Positions 46,461 to 55,944 of a stretch of 64,000 nucleotides of DNA are shown piece by piece. A model generated the notes under the pieces. It saw only the letters and a program-made list of their open reading frames with translations, had not been told where the DNA came from and searched no databases. Position 1 is the first letter of the stretch, and each line of letters opens with the position of its first letter. The translations under genes were made by a program, and so were the position numbers. The stretch spans positions 1 to 64,000 of the forward strand of contig NZ_LKDW01000013.1 in assembly GCF_001401805.1 (NCBI RefSeq). Reading direction: 5' to 3'. This DNA comes from Pseudoalteromonas sp. P1-25. GTDB taxonomy: Bacteria > Pseudomonadota > Gammaproteobacteria > Enterobacterales > Alteromonadaceae.

Positions 46461-46769
46461 TTAAGCTTTAATATCGATTAGCGTACCAAGCACTTCATCA
46501 GCCGTTTGAATAGATTGCGTGTTTGCTTTGGCATTAAATTCTTCGACTTTTAAATTAACAAGCGCTTCGTCAACTCGAGCGGGTTGTGCAACAGGCGCTG
46601 TTACAGCTTCATCTGAACTCGCTGCTGTTAACTGGCGCTGTTGGGCTAGCTGTGTATCGTCTTGCTCTTCAATGGTGGCACGGTTTATCTCTGCGCTTGC
46701 TCGCTCTATACCTTGGCTTGCACGGTTAAACCCTTCTACACCACTATTAAATACTGAACCAATAGCCAT
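46461..46769 (-). CDS. Small flagellar-rod-like protein
   Basis: The 102-residue protein opens MAIGSVFNSGVEGFNRASQGIERAS and ends NTQSIQTADEVLGTLIDIKA. These ends resemble the paired N- and C-terminal helices (D0) of rod, hook and hook-associated proteins, with only about 55 residues of polar linker between. No signal peptide is present, as in flagellar axial proteins. I infer an axial-protein-like mimic or partner of the protease-like protein downstream. No other flagellar gene lies nearby. The family name is unknown to me. Confidence 0.75.
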   Translation of the reverse strand: MAIGSVFNSGVEGFNRASQGIERASAEINRATIEEQDDTQLAQQRQLTAASSDEAVTAPVAQPARVDEALVNLKVEEFNAKANTQSIQTADEVLGTLIDIKA

Positions 46770-46858
46770 GCTGTACCTCCAAAAAATAAATATTGTTTAA
46801 TTATCGCTCACTTTATGGGCAAAATAAAGCTTTAAACAGGACCTTTCTTTAGGCTATT

Positions 46859-47596
46859 TTAAAGCATTGATTTAACGACAGATAAAAACTCTCTTTTATG
46901 AGAAATAAACGGCGCGTGCGAAGCTTTGTCTAGTACTTCGTATTCAAACTCTGTATTTAGTGCTGCCATTTTATTAATTGCTTTGTAAGGTACCAGCGCA
47001 TCTAAACGACCAAATATCGCTTTTATAGGCACTGGGCAATGTGTAAATACGTCGCGCAAATCATCATTTTGTAAAATGCTTAAACCCGCACTTAACGCCT
47101 CACTTTCTGGGGCGTTATACTGGTTTAACAATTGCTTTAGCTGTTTTATATCATCGCGTGCCGACTCGCTCCCCATAGCCTGAATAGCTAAAAAGCGCTC
47201 TATGGTTTTTTCTCGGTGATTAACTAATTGCTCTTTAAATTGCTCAAGCACGCTGGCTTTTATGCCAGGCCACTCATCTGCCTCGGCGAAAAAAGGGGTT
47301 GAGGCAACTAAAATAACTTTTGAAACTTTTTCAGGCCAATGCTTTGCAATATACAATGCAAACAACCCTCCTAGCGACCAACCCATTACAATAGAGCTAG
47401 GGCTAAGTTGCTCGCTTACGATTTCAGCCGCATCGTGAAAATTATAAGGGCTTGGGCAGCTATTGCTGTTGCCAAAGCCAGGCAGGTCAATACTGCGCAC
47501 CGAGCCACTGTATAAAAACGTTAATTCTGGCTGCACTAATTGCCATACGCCTTGATTCATACCCCAACCATGTAATAAAACTAACTCGCTTTGCAT
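46859..47596 (-). CDS. bioH: Pimeloyl-ACP methyl ester carboxylesterase
   Basis: BioH removes the methyl ester from pimeloyl-ACP in the first stage of biotin synthesis. The 245-residue alpha/beta hydrolase has LLHGWGMNQGVW, the nucleophile elbow GWSLGG, the aspartate in FGRLDALVP and the histidine in KASHAPFISHK. It is divergent from the gntX/comF gene, with nfuA further on, the E. coli order. The 72-bp spacer would hold both promoters. Confidence 0.95.
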   Translation of the reverse strand: MQSELVLLHGWGMNQGVWQLVQPELTFLYSGSVRSIDLPGFGNSNSCPSPYNFHDAAEIVSEQLSPSSIVMGWSLGGLFALYIAKHWPEKVSKVILVASTPFFAEADEWPGIKASVLEQFKEQLVNHREKTIERFLAIQAMGSESARDDIKQLKQLLNQYNAPESEALSAGLSILQNDDLRDVFTHCPVPIKAIFGRLDALVPYKAINKMAALNTEFEYEVLDKASHAPFISHKREFLSVVKSML

Positions 47597-47669
47597 ATTT
47601 GCCTAACCTTAACCAAACTTAGCTCCATCATAACGGTTAATAACGCGAAAGCAACGCAAGGAGCTGCCA

Positions 47670-48347
47670 ATGCAGCACACATTCTTTAACTGGCTGTTTC
47701 CCTCTTACTGCTTGCAGTGTCAGGGGGTTGTTAGTACTCAAGAGGCTCTGTGTAACTATTGTTTGGCAGATTTAAACGTATTTGATTTGAATAAGCACAG
47801 CAATTTATTACACCGCCCTGATATTGTAGAAATATTTCCAAATTGCGAATTTGATAAGCTCTTTGCCTGCGCTTTTTACCAACCCCCTTTTGAGCACTGG
47901 CTTAAACGCCTCAAATTTAATAATCAAATTCATTATAAAAAAGCACTGCAACAAGTAATTAAATGCCAACTTGCTCTATTTTTTGAAAATTTAGCTACCC
48001 AGCCCGACATTTTTATCATTCTACCCTTGCATCAACGCCGTTTTTTAACACGAGGGTTTAATCAGGTCAGTCAAGTATGGCAGCCTTGTTTAGCCAAACA
48101 CGCTTGCATTAGTAATGCGCTTACACGAAATAAAGCCACGCAAGCACAGTCCCGACTATCTAAAACCAAACGGATTCAAAATGTAAAAAATGCCTTTGTA
48201 TGTACACAAGATATGAGCGGAAAAACAGTGGCAATAGTCGATGATGTAATGACCACAGGCGCAACGCTCAACGCAGCTACCCGAGTATTAAAGGAAGCGG
48301 GCGCTAAACAAGTGTGGGCTTTTGTTACTTGTTTAACGCCACTTTAA
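47670..48347 (+). CDS. gntX: ComF/GntX-type amidophosphoribosyltransferase-like protein
   Basis: The 225-residue protein has an N-terminal zinc-finger-like set of cysteines (CLQC near 15-18, then CNYC near 28-31) and a C-terminal phosphoribosyltransferase fold with the motif VAIVDDVMTTGATLNAA. Members act in DNA uptake (ComF) or in use of DNA as nutrient. It sits between bioH and nfuA as in E. coli, but an M14 peptidase gene on the other strand is interposed. Confidence 0.92.
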   Translation: MQHTFFNWLFPSYCLQCQGVVSTQEALCNYCLADLNVFDLNKHSNLLHRPDIVEIFPNCEFDKLFACAFYQPPFEHWLKRLKFNNQIHYKKALQQVIKCQLALFFENLATQPDIFIILPLHQRRFLTRGFNQVSQVWQPCLAKHACISNALTRNKATQAQSRLSKTKRIQNVKNAFVCTQDMSGKTVAIVDDVMTTGATLNAATRVLKEAGAKQVWAFVTCLTPL

Positions 48348-48355
48348 CAGTGTAC

Positions 48356-50911
48356 TTAATCGCCTCTCACTCTAAATGTATGGCCAAAAAATAACGCATT
48401 ACTGAGTAATCGACTTGTGCCGTACCAGTATCCTCTAAAAACGGGGTTATCGGTCATCGCAATAACACTGCCACGCCCGTATGAGTGAGCAATCATGGCT
48501 GCTGCACCGGCAATTTGCTGCTCATTTACGCCATCGGTAAACCCTGCTAGTAGTGGTTTTTGTGGGTAAGTGAGTATGTTTACAAACGGTGCGGATGATT
48601 TTTCTAATAACCAGGTGCTATTTTTAAATACTGGCAATGTTTCGCGATTAAGCGAAAATGTAAGTGGATGCGTGGTGTCCACATCGGTATTAAAAATAGC
48701 GCCGGCTATGCGTTGTCGCCCTGCTAAATGGTCTTTATCTGCGTAATTTAACCCTTGAGTATTAAAAGCGCTGGCTACATCTTGCCTAGATAAATAATTA
48801 GCTTTAAGTAATTGCTGATCGGCTAAAAATTTAGCGCCGCCTTTGTGGCCCCAAATTACGCCGCCTTTTCTTACCCAGCTTTTAATGGCAACTTTATCAC
48901 TATCAGGTAAGCCCGAGTAATTGCCATTCGCTAGTACAATGTGACTGTAATTATTTAAGTCCAGGCTACCTAAGCGCTCCATTTCTACTATGGTCGGAGA
49001 AATACCGACAAAGCGGTCTAGGTAATACCAAACTTCGCCTGCTTCGTATTGGCTTACACCTTTACCGCCCACAAGCAGTACTTTTGGCTCGTTTAATACT
49101 GCCATAGTGCGCGACCCTAAATCGGCGCCTTTACTAGTAAGACCGGTGGTAATAGGCTTTATCGCAATACCAAATTGGGTTTGCGCATCGTTTAAAATAG
49201 CCACCCAATCAGGATTCGTTTGCAACCCAGCAGGAACAATAATACTGCCAGGTGCAAAGTCTATTTCGGTGGTGCTGCTTTTAGCTGTTAATGCGCTTAA
49301 CGCTACACGCGCTTTAATGCCTTGCTTTAGCAAGCTATTTAACATTTTAGGTGCTAAGTAATCATCCCAGGCAAAACCAAATGCATAACTTTGCTTTAAC
49401 GCAGCAAATGATGGTTTAACGGCTTTTTGCCATGCAGTACTTGCAACCTCTAAACCCCAACTACTTTTTACTTTTGCAAACTCTAAATTAAACGCATGGG
49501 CAAGGGTCCAACCCGATACATCGTAAAATGTGTTGTCGGCAAAGCTTTTTTGCTCGCTAAAAATAGCCTTAACTAATCTAAATTGAGGTTGTGCCAGCGG
49601 GACAAAGTAACTATTTGTAGAAAAGTTTTTACCATTGGCTTTTAGCGTTTTGGTAAGTGGGTAAGCATTTATTTGATGCTGCTTTAACAGGTTTAAAAAT
49701 AGCTTAATGCGGGTGCTGTCTTTAGCACCCTCAACCACATAGCCTTCAAAACTTTCATCATGTGCTAAATCAATTGCTTGGTTATAAAATTTTGCCTGAT
49801 AGGTTAATAGCGCCTCACGGTTATCTACCGCTGCTTTAAAGGTTGATAGGCTGGTTAATAACTGATTTTTAATAGTAAAAGGAAAGGTAAGCGTACCGTT
49901 TATGGTGTCTTGTACATGCCCACGTGAGCTTGCTTGCTCAAATAAAATACCTATACCGCCGTTTACATCGGGGTAGGTTGAACCCTTGCCGTAATAAAAG
50001 TCGTCAAAGCTTTCTTCGGTAAAATAAAGGGCATTATTTTTGTCTAAGGTTTTAGCATGGTAATTGGCTATAGCTTTAGTAAGCGTTACGTTTTCATCTG
50101 GGGTGATTGGGTGCTTGCGACTAGCAATACCAGGTTGAAAAAAGTAGCTGCTGTTAGGGCCCATTTCATGAAAGTCGGTAAGAATATTTGGCTTCCATTG
50201 ATGAAATTTAGCAATGCGTGCTCGCGACTCTGGGTGTTGTAGCAATAACCAATCGCGGTTTAAATCAAACCAATAGTGATTTGTACGGCTACTTGGCCAG
50301 CTTTCTACGTGTTCACGCGTTTTTGGGTCGCTTGATAAGTTCATCCCCCGATTACTATTAGCCCAATTGGCAAAGCGAGCCGAGCCATCGGGGTTAAGTG
50401 AAGGGTCGAGCAAAATAACGGTATTATTTAATAGCTTTTCTATTTCTGGGCCTTGCGCTGCAGCAAGGTAATACGCAACCAATAAAGCGGCATTGCTGCC
50501 TGATGACTCATTGCCGTGCACACTGTATCCCATCCAAACTACAGCAGGCTCATTTTGTGTGTTTTTAGCTTGCTCACTGTTTGTTAAACGGGCTAAATGC
50601 GCTTGGCGAATTTGCTCTAAATTAGCGAGTTTTTCAGCGCTACTAATACTTAGCATCACAAGCGGACGTTGCTCGTGTGTGCGCCCTATTACTTCAAAAT
50701 TTATACGATTACTTTTTTGCGCTAGAATTTCCATATAACGCACAAGTTGGTCGTGCCTTACATGCCACTCACCTACTTCGTAACCAAGTACGTCTTGTGG
50801 GGTGGGTATTGTTTTATCAAACTCTACATCTTGTTCAAAATAATACGAAAGTGGTTTTGCCATACTTGAAAAGCTAAGCATTACCACCATTATAGTTACT
50901 ATCCAGCGCAT
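48356..50911 (-). CDS. M14-family zinc carboxypeptidase, exported
   Basis: The product is about 851 residues, with a signal peptide (cleavage after SSMA, near 18). The peptidase M14 domain (about 45-340) has the zinc pair H and E in GYSVHGNESSGSNAAL, a substrate arginine in NSNRGMNLSSD, a histidine in TDFHEMGPNSSYFFQPG and the catalytic glutamate in GIGILFEQASSRG. The remaining 500 residues form a domain with GHKGGAKFL and VIAMTDNPVFRGYW, glutamine-amidotransferase-like in look. I choose the ATG at 50911, because a longer frame back to 51043 has a cytoplasmic-looking lead with no signal. It would cut peptides in the periplasm. Confidence 0.9.
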   Translation of the reverse strand: MRWIVTIMVVMLSFSSMAKPLSYYFEQDVEFDKTIPTPQDVLGYEVGEWHVRHDQLVRYMEILAQKSNRINFEVIGRTHEQRPLVMLSISSAEKLANLEQIRQAHLARLTNSEQAKNTQNEPAVVWMGYSVHGNESSGSNAALLVAYYLAAAQGPEIEKLLNNTVILLDPSLNPDGSARFANWANSNRGMNLSSDPKTREHVESWPSSRTNHYWFDLNRDWLLLQHPESRARIAKFHQWKPNILTDFHEMGPNSSYFFQPGIASRKHPITPDENVTLTKAIANYHAKTLDKNNALYFTEESFDDFYYGKGSTYPDVNGGIGILFEQASSRGHVQDTINGTLTFPFTIKNQLLTSLSTFKAAVDNREALLTYQAKFYNQAIDLAHDESFEGYVVEGAKDSTRIKLFLNLLKQHQINAYPLTKTLKANGKNFSTNSYFVPLAQPQFRLVKAIFSEQKSFADNTFYDVSGWTLAHAFNLEFAKVKSSWGLEVASTAWQKAVKPSFAALKQSYAFGFAWDDYLAPKMLNSLLKQGIKARVALSALTAKSSTTEIDFAPGSIIVPAGLQTNPDWVAILNDAQTQFGIAIKPITTGLTSKGADLGSRTMAVLNEPKVLLVGGKGVSQYEAGEVWYYLDRFVGISPTIVEMERLGSLDLNNYSHIVLANGNYSGLPDSDKVAIKSWVRKGGVIWGHKGGAKFLADQQLLKANYLSRQDVASAFNTQGLNYADKDHLAGRQRIAGAIFNTDVDTTHPLTFSLNRETLPVFKNSTWLLEKSSAPFVNILTYPQKPLLAGFTDGVNEQQIAGAAAMIAHSYGRGSVIAMTDNPVFRGYWYGTSRLLSNALFFGHTFRVRGD

Positions 50912-51057
50912 ATAAATCACTCTAAAAATGTTTGTTATTTGCACGCTAGCATTGCTTAAAATAGATGCCAACTTTTTACGCTCAACACTAGCCGCAACAC
51001 GATGAGCGGAGTATGATATGCAGTATCCGAGTAATTTAGTCAAGTATAGACGGTTTT

Positions 51058-51633
51058 ATGATTTCTATTTCCGAAACAGCACAAGCGCATTTTGCTAAAC
51101 TTTTAGCAGATCAAGCACAACAAACTAATATTCGTGTGTTTGTTGTAAACCCTGGTACATCACAAGCGGAATGTGGTGTTTCTTATTGCCCAGAAGACGC
51201 CGTAGAAGACAGCGATATTCGTCTTAACTTTAATGGTTTTGATGCCGTAGTAGATACAGAAAGCGCCCCTTTTTTAGAGGAAGCTGAAATTGATTTTGTT
51301 ACCGACAAAATGGGCACTCAGTTAACGTTAAAAGCGCCTAATGCAAAGGCACGTAAACTAGGCGATAACGCATCACTAAATGAGCGTGTTCAACACATGC
51401 TTGAGACCGAAGTAAACCCACAGCTAGCTAACCATGGTGGCCAAGTAAGCTTAGTTGAAGTAACCGCTGAAGGTATTGCTGTACTTCAATTTGGTGGTGG
51501 CTGTAATGGCTGTTCTATGATCGATGTAACCCTAAAAGAGGGCATCGAGAAAGAAATGGTTGCTAAATTTGATGAAATCACCGGTGTTGCCGATATTACC
51601 GAGCACCAAGCGGGCGATCACTCTTATTACTAA
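51058..51633 (+). CDS. nfuA: Fe-S biogenesis carrier NfuA
   Basis: The 191-residue protein, the same length as in E. coli, has the degenerate A-type domain (about 1-95, lacking the third cysteine set) and the Nfu domain with the cluster-binding CNGC motif in [15 protein letters not shown] near 150. It carries Fe-S clusters to target proteins, especially under oxidative stress. A small membrane-protein gene follows after 6 bp. Confidence 0.97.
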   Translation: MISISETAQAHFAKLLADQAQQTNIRVFVVNPGTSQAECGVSYCPEDAVEDSDIRLNFNGFDAVVDTESAPFLEEAEIDFVTDKMGTQLTLKAPNAKARKLGDNASLNERVQHMLETEVNPQLANHGGQVSLVEVTAEGIAVLQFGGGCNGCSMIDVTLKEGIEKEMVAKFDEITGVADITEHQAGDHSYY

Positions 51634-51639
51634 GCAATA

Positions 51640-51909
51640 ATGTTAAAGCCGCTTATTTATCGCTTAGGGAGCAACCCTAAGTTGAGTTTAACGCGCTTTT
51701 TTCGCGGCTTAGCACTGTTTGTGCTAGCCGTGATATTTATAGCCCTTGGCTACTACACTCATTTTAGTTTGCAAATTATAGGCGTGGTTATTTTAATCCC
51801 GGCATTATTTTTTGCTGCATGGGGGTATAGCGGTATTTTTGCCAATCGTTTCTCACAAGTTTTAAAAGATATGGGGCCAAAAGATCACGACCCCGACCTA
51901 TGGAAATGA
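51640..51909 (+). CDS. Small two-helix membrane protein
   Basis: The 89 residues contain two membrane helices (about 23-40 and 46-66), a basic N-terminus (LGSNPKLSLTRFFRG) and a polar C-terminus (KDMGPKDHDPDLWK), probably both on the cytoplasmic side. I recognise no family. Its start lies 6 bp after nfuA, so it is likely co-transcribed with it. It converges with the MATE gene 9 bp later. Confidence 0.8.
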   Translation: MLKPLIYRLGSNPKLSLTRFFRGLALFVLAVIFIALGYYTHFSLQIIGVVILIPALFFAAWGYSGIFANRFSQVLKDMGPKDHDPDLWK

Positions 51910-51918
51910 CGCGTTTGC

Positions 51919-53253
51919 TTAATCGAGTAGCTGATTCGTTGCTTTTAACTGCAAGTACTTAATAATTAACGTAACGCCGCGCATAAACATAAAGCAACTC
52001 ATGGCCAGCCATAATGCATTATTTTGCCACTCTATAAACACCCAAAACACCCCAAAAAAGCCAACAGCAGCTGAAAGAATCATACTGTTACGCATATTTT
52101 TTGCCCGTGTAAGCCCTACAAATACGCCATCAAACAAAAAGCAGCTCATTGCTAACATAGGCAATACGATTACCCACGGTAAGTAATTTGTCGCCGCTTC
52201 TATCACTTCGGGCACATTAGTTAAAAGCTTAATAATAGCGCTACCAAACACAGCAAAAAATACGCTGTACAACACGCCAAAAAGCATTCCCCAAAACACA
52301 CTTATTTTTACCCATAACCTGATATTATTAACGCTTTGCTGGCCTTTTGCTTGGCCAACTTTGGCTTCGCTTGCATAGGCAATGCCATCAAGCGCAAAGC
52401 TTACTAACATTAAAAAGTTAAGTAATACTGCATTTGCTGCAAGCGTTGTTTCGCCTAAGCGCGCACCATAAAAAGTCATAAAGCTAAAGCACAGTTGCAA
52501 AATTAAAGAGCGAATAAATATATCTCTATTTAAACTAAGTAGCTCTGTCATTTTGCTGATACTAAGCCAGTTTGGCACGCTTAGCGCCACGCCTTGCCTT
52601 TTTGCGAGCTTAATCACTAGTAACAACGCAAAAGCCAACGCACAGTAATCTGCAATTAACGACGCCCATGCTGCTCCCGCTACTGCCCAGTCTAAATACA
52701 CCACAAAATATATATCGAGCACTATGTTGGTAATATTGGTCACTAGCAGCAAGTAAAATGGCCCACGTCCATAATGTACGCCAAGCATCCACCCTAGCAG
52801 CACTAAATTACACAGTGCGGCAGGGGCACTAAATATACGAATACTAAAATACTGATATGCTTGCGCTAAAACCTCGCTATTTGCGCCTGACAAAAAAGAG
52901 ATTGCTTGTTTTATCAAGGGGGAGAAAGCAATAAGCGCTAACGCCACAAACGCAGCCAGCAATAAGCTGCGTTTTAAAAGCGCAGCCAACTGTGTTAAGT
53001 TATTTTGCCCGTATGCTTGGGCTACTAACCCTGTGGTACTCATACGCAGAAAACCGGCGAGCCAAAATAAAATAGAAATAACCGTTGAGCCAAGTGCAAT
53101 CCCCGCTAAGTAATGTGCACTACCTAAGTGGCCGATAACAGCAGTATCAACAATTCCTAACAGTGGGACAGTAATATTTGATAATATCATTGGTCCCGCT
53201 AGCAACAGCAAGCTTTTATGGTGTGCCTTATTATGTTTAAGAAATTGTTTCAT
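51919..53253 (-). CDS. dinF: MATE-family efflux protein, DinF type
   Basis: The 444-residue inner-membrane protein has twelve predicted helices in two halves. The first half shows ILSNITVPLLGIVDTAVIGHLG and GLVAQAYGQ, and the second shows GDGIAYASEAK-type residues here as ALDGIAYASEAKVGQAKG. This is the DinF branch of the MATE exporters, which use sodium or protons. Its start codon overlaps the start region of the divergent deacetylase gene by 21 bases, so the two promoters must lie within each other's coding sequence. Confidence 0.9.
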   Translation of the reverse strand: MKQFLKHNKAHHKSLLLLAGPMILSNITVPLLGIVDTAVIGHLGSAHYLAGIALGSTVISILFWLAGFLRMSTTGLVAQAYGQNNLTQLAALLKRSLLLAAFVALALIAFSPLIKQAISFLSGANSEVLAQAYQYFSIRIFSAPAALCNLVLLGWMLGVHYGRGPFYLLLVTNITNIVLDIYFVVYLDWAVAGAAWASLIADYCALAFALLLVIKLAKRQGVALSVPNWLSISKMTELLSLNRDIFIRSLILQLCFSFMTFYGARLGETTLAANAVLLNFLMLVSFALDGIAYASEAKVGQAKGQQSVNNIRLWVKISVFWGMLFGVLYSVFFAVFGSAIIKLLTNVPEVIEAATNYLPWVIVLPMLAMSCFLFDGVFVGLTRAKNMRNSMILSAAVGFFGVFWVFIEWQNNALWLAMSCFMFMRGVTLIIKYLQLKATNQLLD

Positions 53254-54258
53254 TTAGTTTTAATTACTCTCATTTGTTTTTCAGTACGTGCTCATGCGGC
53301 AGTTATTCTACAGTATCACCATGTAAGCGAAACCCTTCCGGCTGTGACCAGTGTAAGCGCAAATACCTTTACCAAGCACATGAACTATTTAAAAGAACAC
53401 AATTTTAATGTTATAGCGCTAAATGAGCTAATAAACGCTATACAACAGGGCAAAAACTTACCTGAGAAAACAGTCGCTATCACCTTTGACGATGGTTATA
53501 ACAATAACTACGAACAAGCAGCGCCAATTTTAGAAAAATTTGGCTATCCCTATACTATTTTTGTAAACCCTACCCTTATTGATGAAGGCAAAGGCTACGT
53601 AATGGGGTGGGAAAAATTAAAAGAGCTCGCTGGCAAGGGAGCGTTAATTGCAAATCATACAGCCCAACATGACTACCTGCATATCAAGCTAAAAAATGAG
53701 AGCGATGCGCAATGGCGGGCTCGTATAAAACAAGATATTTTGCACTCGCAACAACGCATTAAAGAAGAAATAGGTCACGATTACAAATACCTTGCTTACC
53801 CGTATGGCGAGTTTAACAACACACTACAAGAGCTTGTAAAAGAACTTGGCTTTGTTGGTATAGGCCAACACTCAGGTGCGGTTAATAGTAATTCTAATTT
53901 TACACGTTTGCCCCGTTTTCCAGCCTCTGGCTTTTATAGTAAATTAGATACGTTAATCACAAAATTAAACTCACGAGCGTTTAATATAAAAAATCTAGTC
54001 TACCAAGACAGTGTAACCTCGCAAAATCCACCAACACTGAGTATTGAGTTTGAAATGGGCGATTTTCATAAAAGTCAGTTTGCGTGCTATGTATCAAGTG
54101 TAGGGCAGGCGAAATTAACGTGGATAAACGACACGACTGTAAAAATTGACTCGCCAAAGGCGCTAAATAAAGGTCGCTCACGCTTTAATTGTACCGCGCC
54201 TTCTATCAAGCATGCTGGTAGTTACTATTGGTTTTCACAACCGTGGGTTATTCAGTAG
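53233..54258 (+). CDS. Exported polysaccharide deacetylase (NodB-like)
   Basis: The product is about 341 residues, with a signal peptide (cleavage after AHA, near 22). The NodB domain carries TFDDGY (catalytic aspartate and metal aspartate) near 85-92 and the metal histidines in NHTAQHDYL near 142-150, followed by YPYGEFNNTLQELV. The C-terminal 90 residues are a separate beta domain with two cysteines (FACY and FNCTA) that may pair. It would act on N-acetylated polysaccharide outside the inner membrane. The true start may be at 53233 or five codons upstream at 53218. Neither has a good ribosome site. Confidence 0.88.
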   Translation: MFKKLFHLVLITLICFSVRAHAAVILQYHHVSETLPAVTSVSANTFTKHMNYLKEHNFNVIALNELINAIQQGKNLPEKTVAITFDDGYNNNYEQAAPILEKFGYPYTIFVNPTLIDEGKGYVMGWEKLKELAGKGALIANHTAQHDYLHIKLKNESDAQWRARIKQDILHSQQRIKEEIGHDYKYLAYPYGEFNNTLQELVKELGFVGIGQHSGAVNSNSNFTRLPRFPASGFYSKLDTLITKLNSRAFNIKNLVYQDSVTSQNPPTLSIEFEMGDFHKSQFACYVSSVGQAKLTWINDTTVKIDSPKALNKGRSRFNCTAPSIKHAGSYYWFSQPWVIQ

Positions 54259-54280
54259 TAATTACAAGCTATAACTCGCC

Positions 54281-55312
54281 TTACACCTTTATAGCTTGAT
54301 GCAATAAGCGCTGCGTTACTTTATCAAGCGCAACAATTTCATTAGCGGCACCTAAATCTACTGCCGCTTTGGGCATTCCCCACACCACAGAAGAAAACTC
54401 ATCCTGGGCAATGGTGTAACCCCCCGCTTGTTTAATACTTAGTAAGCCCTTTGCGCCATCGCTTCCCATACCGGTGAGCAGCGCTGCCACAATGTTTTTT
54501 GCGCCGCACTCAAGTAACGAGTTAAATAATACATCTACCGCCGGTTTATGGCGGTTCACCGGTTCAGAATCATCAAGTTCGCAATATAAACTCACCCCTC
54601 TTTTTTTTATGCTTAAATGCAAACCACCTGGGGCTATATACGCACACCCTGCACTAAGCTTGTCACCGTGCTGCGCTTCTTTTACGTTAATAGCACAAGT
54701 GCGGTCCATACGCTGCGCAAACGAGGTACTAAATACCGGAGGAATATGCTGAGTGATCACAATTGGCGGGCTATTTACTGGCATTTTTATAAGGACTTCT
54801 TTTATTGCTTCTGTGCCCCCTGTCGAAGCCCCAATAGCAATAACTTTGTTTAATAAAAATTGTGCATTGGTGGGCAAAGGCTCGCTCACTGTCGTGGCTT
54901 TTTTAAAGCTTCTTACCCTTGCACCTGCCGCCACACGCACTTTTTGCTGCACGACATACGCATATTGACTCATTTGCTGCTTAACATTCACAGTCGGCTT
55001 GGCAATAAAGTCCACCGCACCAAGCTCAAGCGCTTCTAAGGTGATAGGTGAGCCTTGCTGGGTTAATGTAGAAATCATCACAACGGGCATAGGTCTTAAG
55101 CGCATTAGGTTTCTTAAAAAACTAATGCCGTCCATTTTTGGCATTTCTACATCGAGGGTAAGCACATCTGGATTGAGCAATTTAATCATTTCTCGTGCTT
55201 GGTAAGGGTCTTCGGCACAGCCAACAACCTCGATATCGCTCGCCTGAGATAGTATTTCGCTCAGCAAACGCCTTATCAGTGGTGAATCATCGATTATCAG
55301 AACTTTAACCAT
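54281..55312 (-). CDS. cheB: Chemotaxis methylesterase CheB
   Basis: The 343-residue protein has a receiver domain (about 1-120; phosphate acceptor in LTLDVEMPKMDG) and a methylesterase domain (about 160-340) with GASTGGTEAIKE (nucleophile serine), QHIPPVFSTSFAQRM and LLTGMGSDGAKGL. It removes methyl groups from, and deamidates, chemoreceptors. It is the last gene of the chemosensory operon, 8 bp after cheD. Confidence 0.97.
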   Translation of the reverse strand: MVKVLIIDDSPLIRRLLSEILSQASDIEVVGCAEDPYQAREMIKLLNPDVLTLDVEMPKMDGISFLRNLMRLRPMPVVMISTLTQQGSPITLEALELGAVDFIAKPTVNVKQQMSQYAYVVQQKVRVAAGARVRSFKKATTVSEPLPTNAQFLLNKVIAIGASTGGTEAIKEVLIKMPVNSPPIVITQHIPPVFSTSFAQRMDRTCAINVKEAQHGDKLSAGCAYIAPGGLHLSIKKRGVSLYCELDDSEPVNRHKPAVDVLFNSLLECGAKNIVAALLTGMGSDGAKGLLSIKQAGGYTIAQDEFSSVVWGMPKAAVDLGAANEIVALDKVTQRLLHQAIKV

Positions 55313-55320
55313 TGCGGCTC

Positions 55321-55944
55321 CTAAAACAGCTCTATGTTAGTCTCGGTGGCTTTATCTTGTTGCTTAAGGTTTTGCAGGTAGCGCACTTCGCGTTTTTCAA
55401 TTGTATTGTTATGCAAATTCTTCAGCTTTTTTACGTGGACTTTGCCCGTATGCGGATGAAAAAAAATTTTTCGAGGCCACGGCCCCCCCATATCTTGTGC
55501 TACAAGATTAAGCGACTCTTCCTGAATATACGCATTGGCGAAGCTAATATTCCCTATCCCTATGTCGGTCATGGCGCTAATTATTTTTCCGCCACCAAAG
55601 AGCTTTATTTTTAAATTTTTTCGTGCAGCGCCACCTTTTAACACTTCGTTGATCAGGTATTCCATTGCCCAATTTCCGTAGCGACAACTTAAACTATGTG
55701 CACTGTTTAACTCTAAACCTTTTTTTACCGGCAGCATAAAATGATTTACGCCTCCTATACCGGATTTTTCATCATATACACACGCGGCTATACATGAGCC
55801 TAGCACTGTAGAAATAAGCTCATCATTTTTAGATACATAAAATTCGCCAGGTAATATTTTTGCCACCACACTTGTGCGCCCTGCATCCCAGTAACGTTTT
55901 ATATGTTCAAACCCTGGGAGCACCGGCCTAAACTGTGCGTGCAT
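55321..55944 (-). CDS. cheD: Chemoreceptor glutamine deamidase CheD
   Basis: The 207-residue protein has the CheD core with catalytic C51 in VLGSCIAACVYDEKSGIGG and H68 in VNHFMLP. FGGGKIISAMTDIGIGN is the third family block. It deamidates receptor glutamines and may bind CheY-P. Its start lies 17 bases inside the end of cheR, so the two are coupled. The C-terminus is longer and more basic than the minimal family core. Confidence 0.94.
   Translation of the reverse strand: MHAQFRPVLPGFEHIKRYWDAGRTSVVAKILPGEFYVSKNDELISTVLGSCIAACVYDEKSGIGGVNHFMLPVKKGLELNSAHSLSCRYGNWAMEYLINEVLKGGAARKNLKIKLFGGGKIISAMTDIGIGNISFANAYIQEESLNLVAQDMGGPWPRKIFFHPHTGKVHVKKLKNLHNNTIEKREVRYLQNLKQQDKATETNIELF

Noticed and set aside
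54266-54297. Terminator between the deacetylase gene and cheB
   Set aside because: There is a 9-bp inverted repeat (AAGCTATAA) around 14 bases, but it is AT-rich with no T run, and the cheB stop lies in the loop. The support is too weak.
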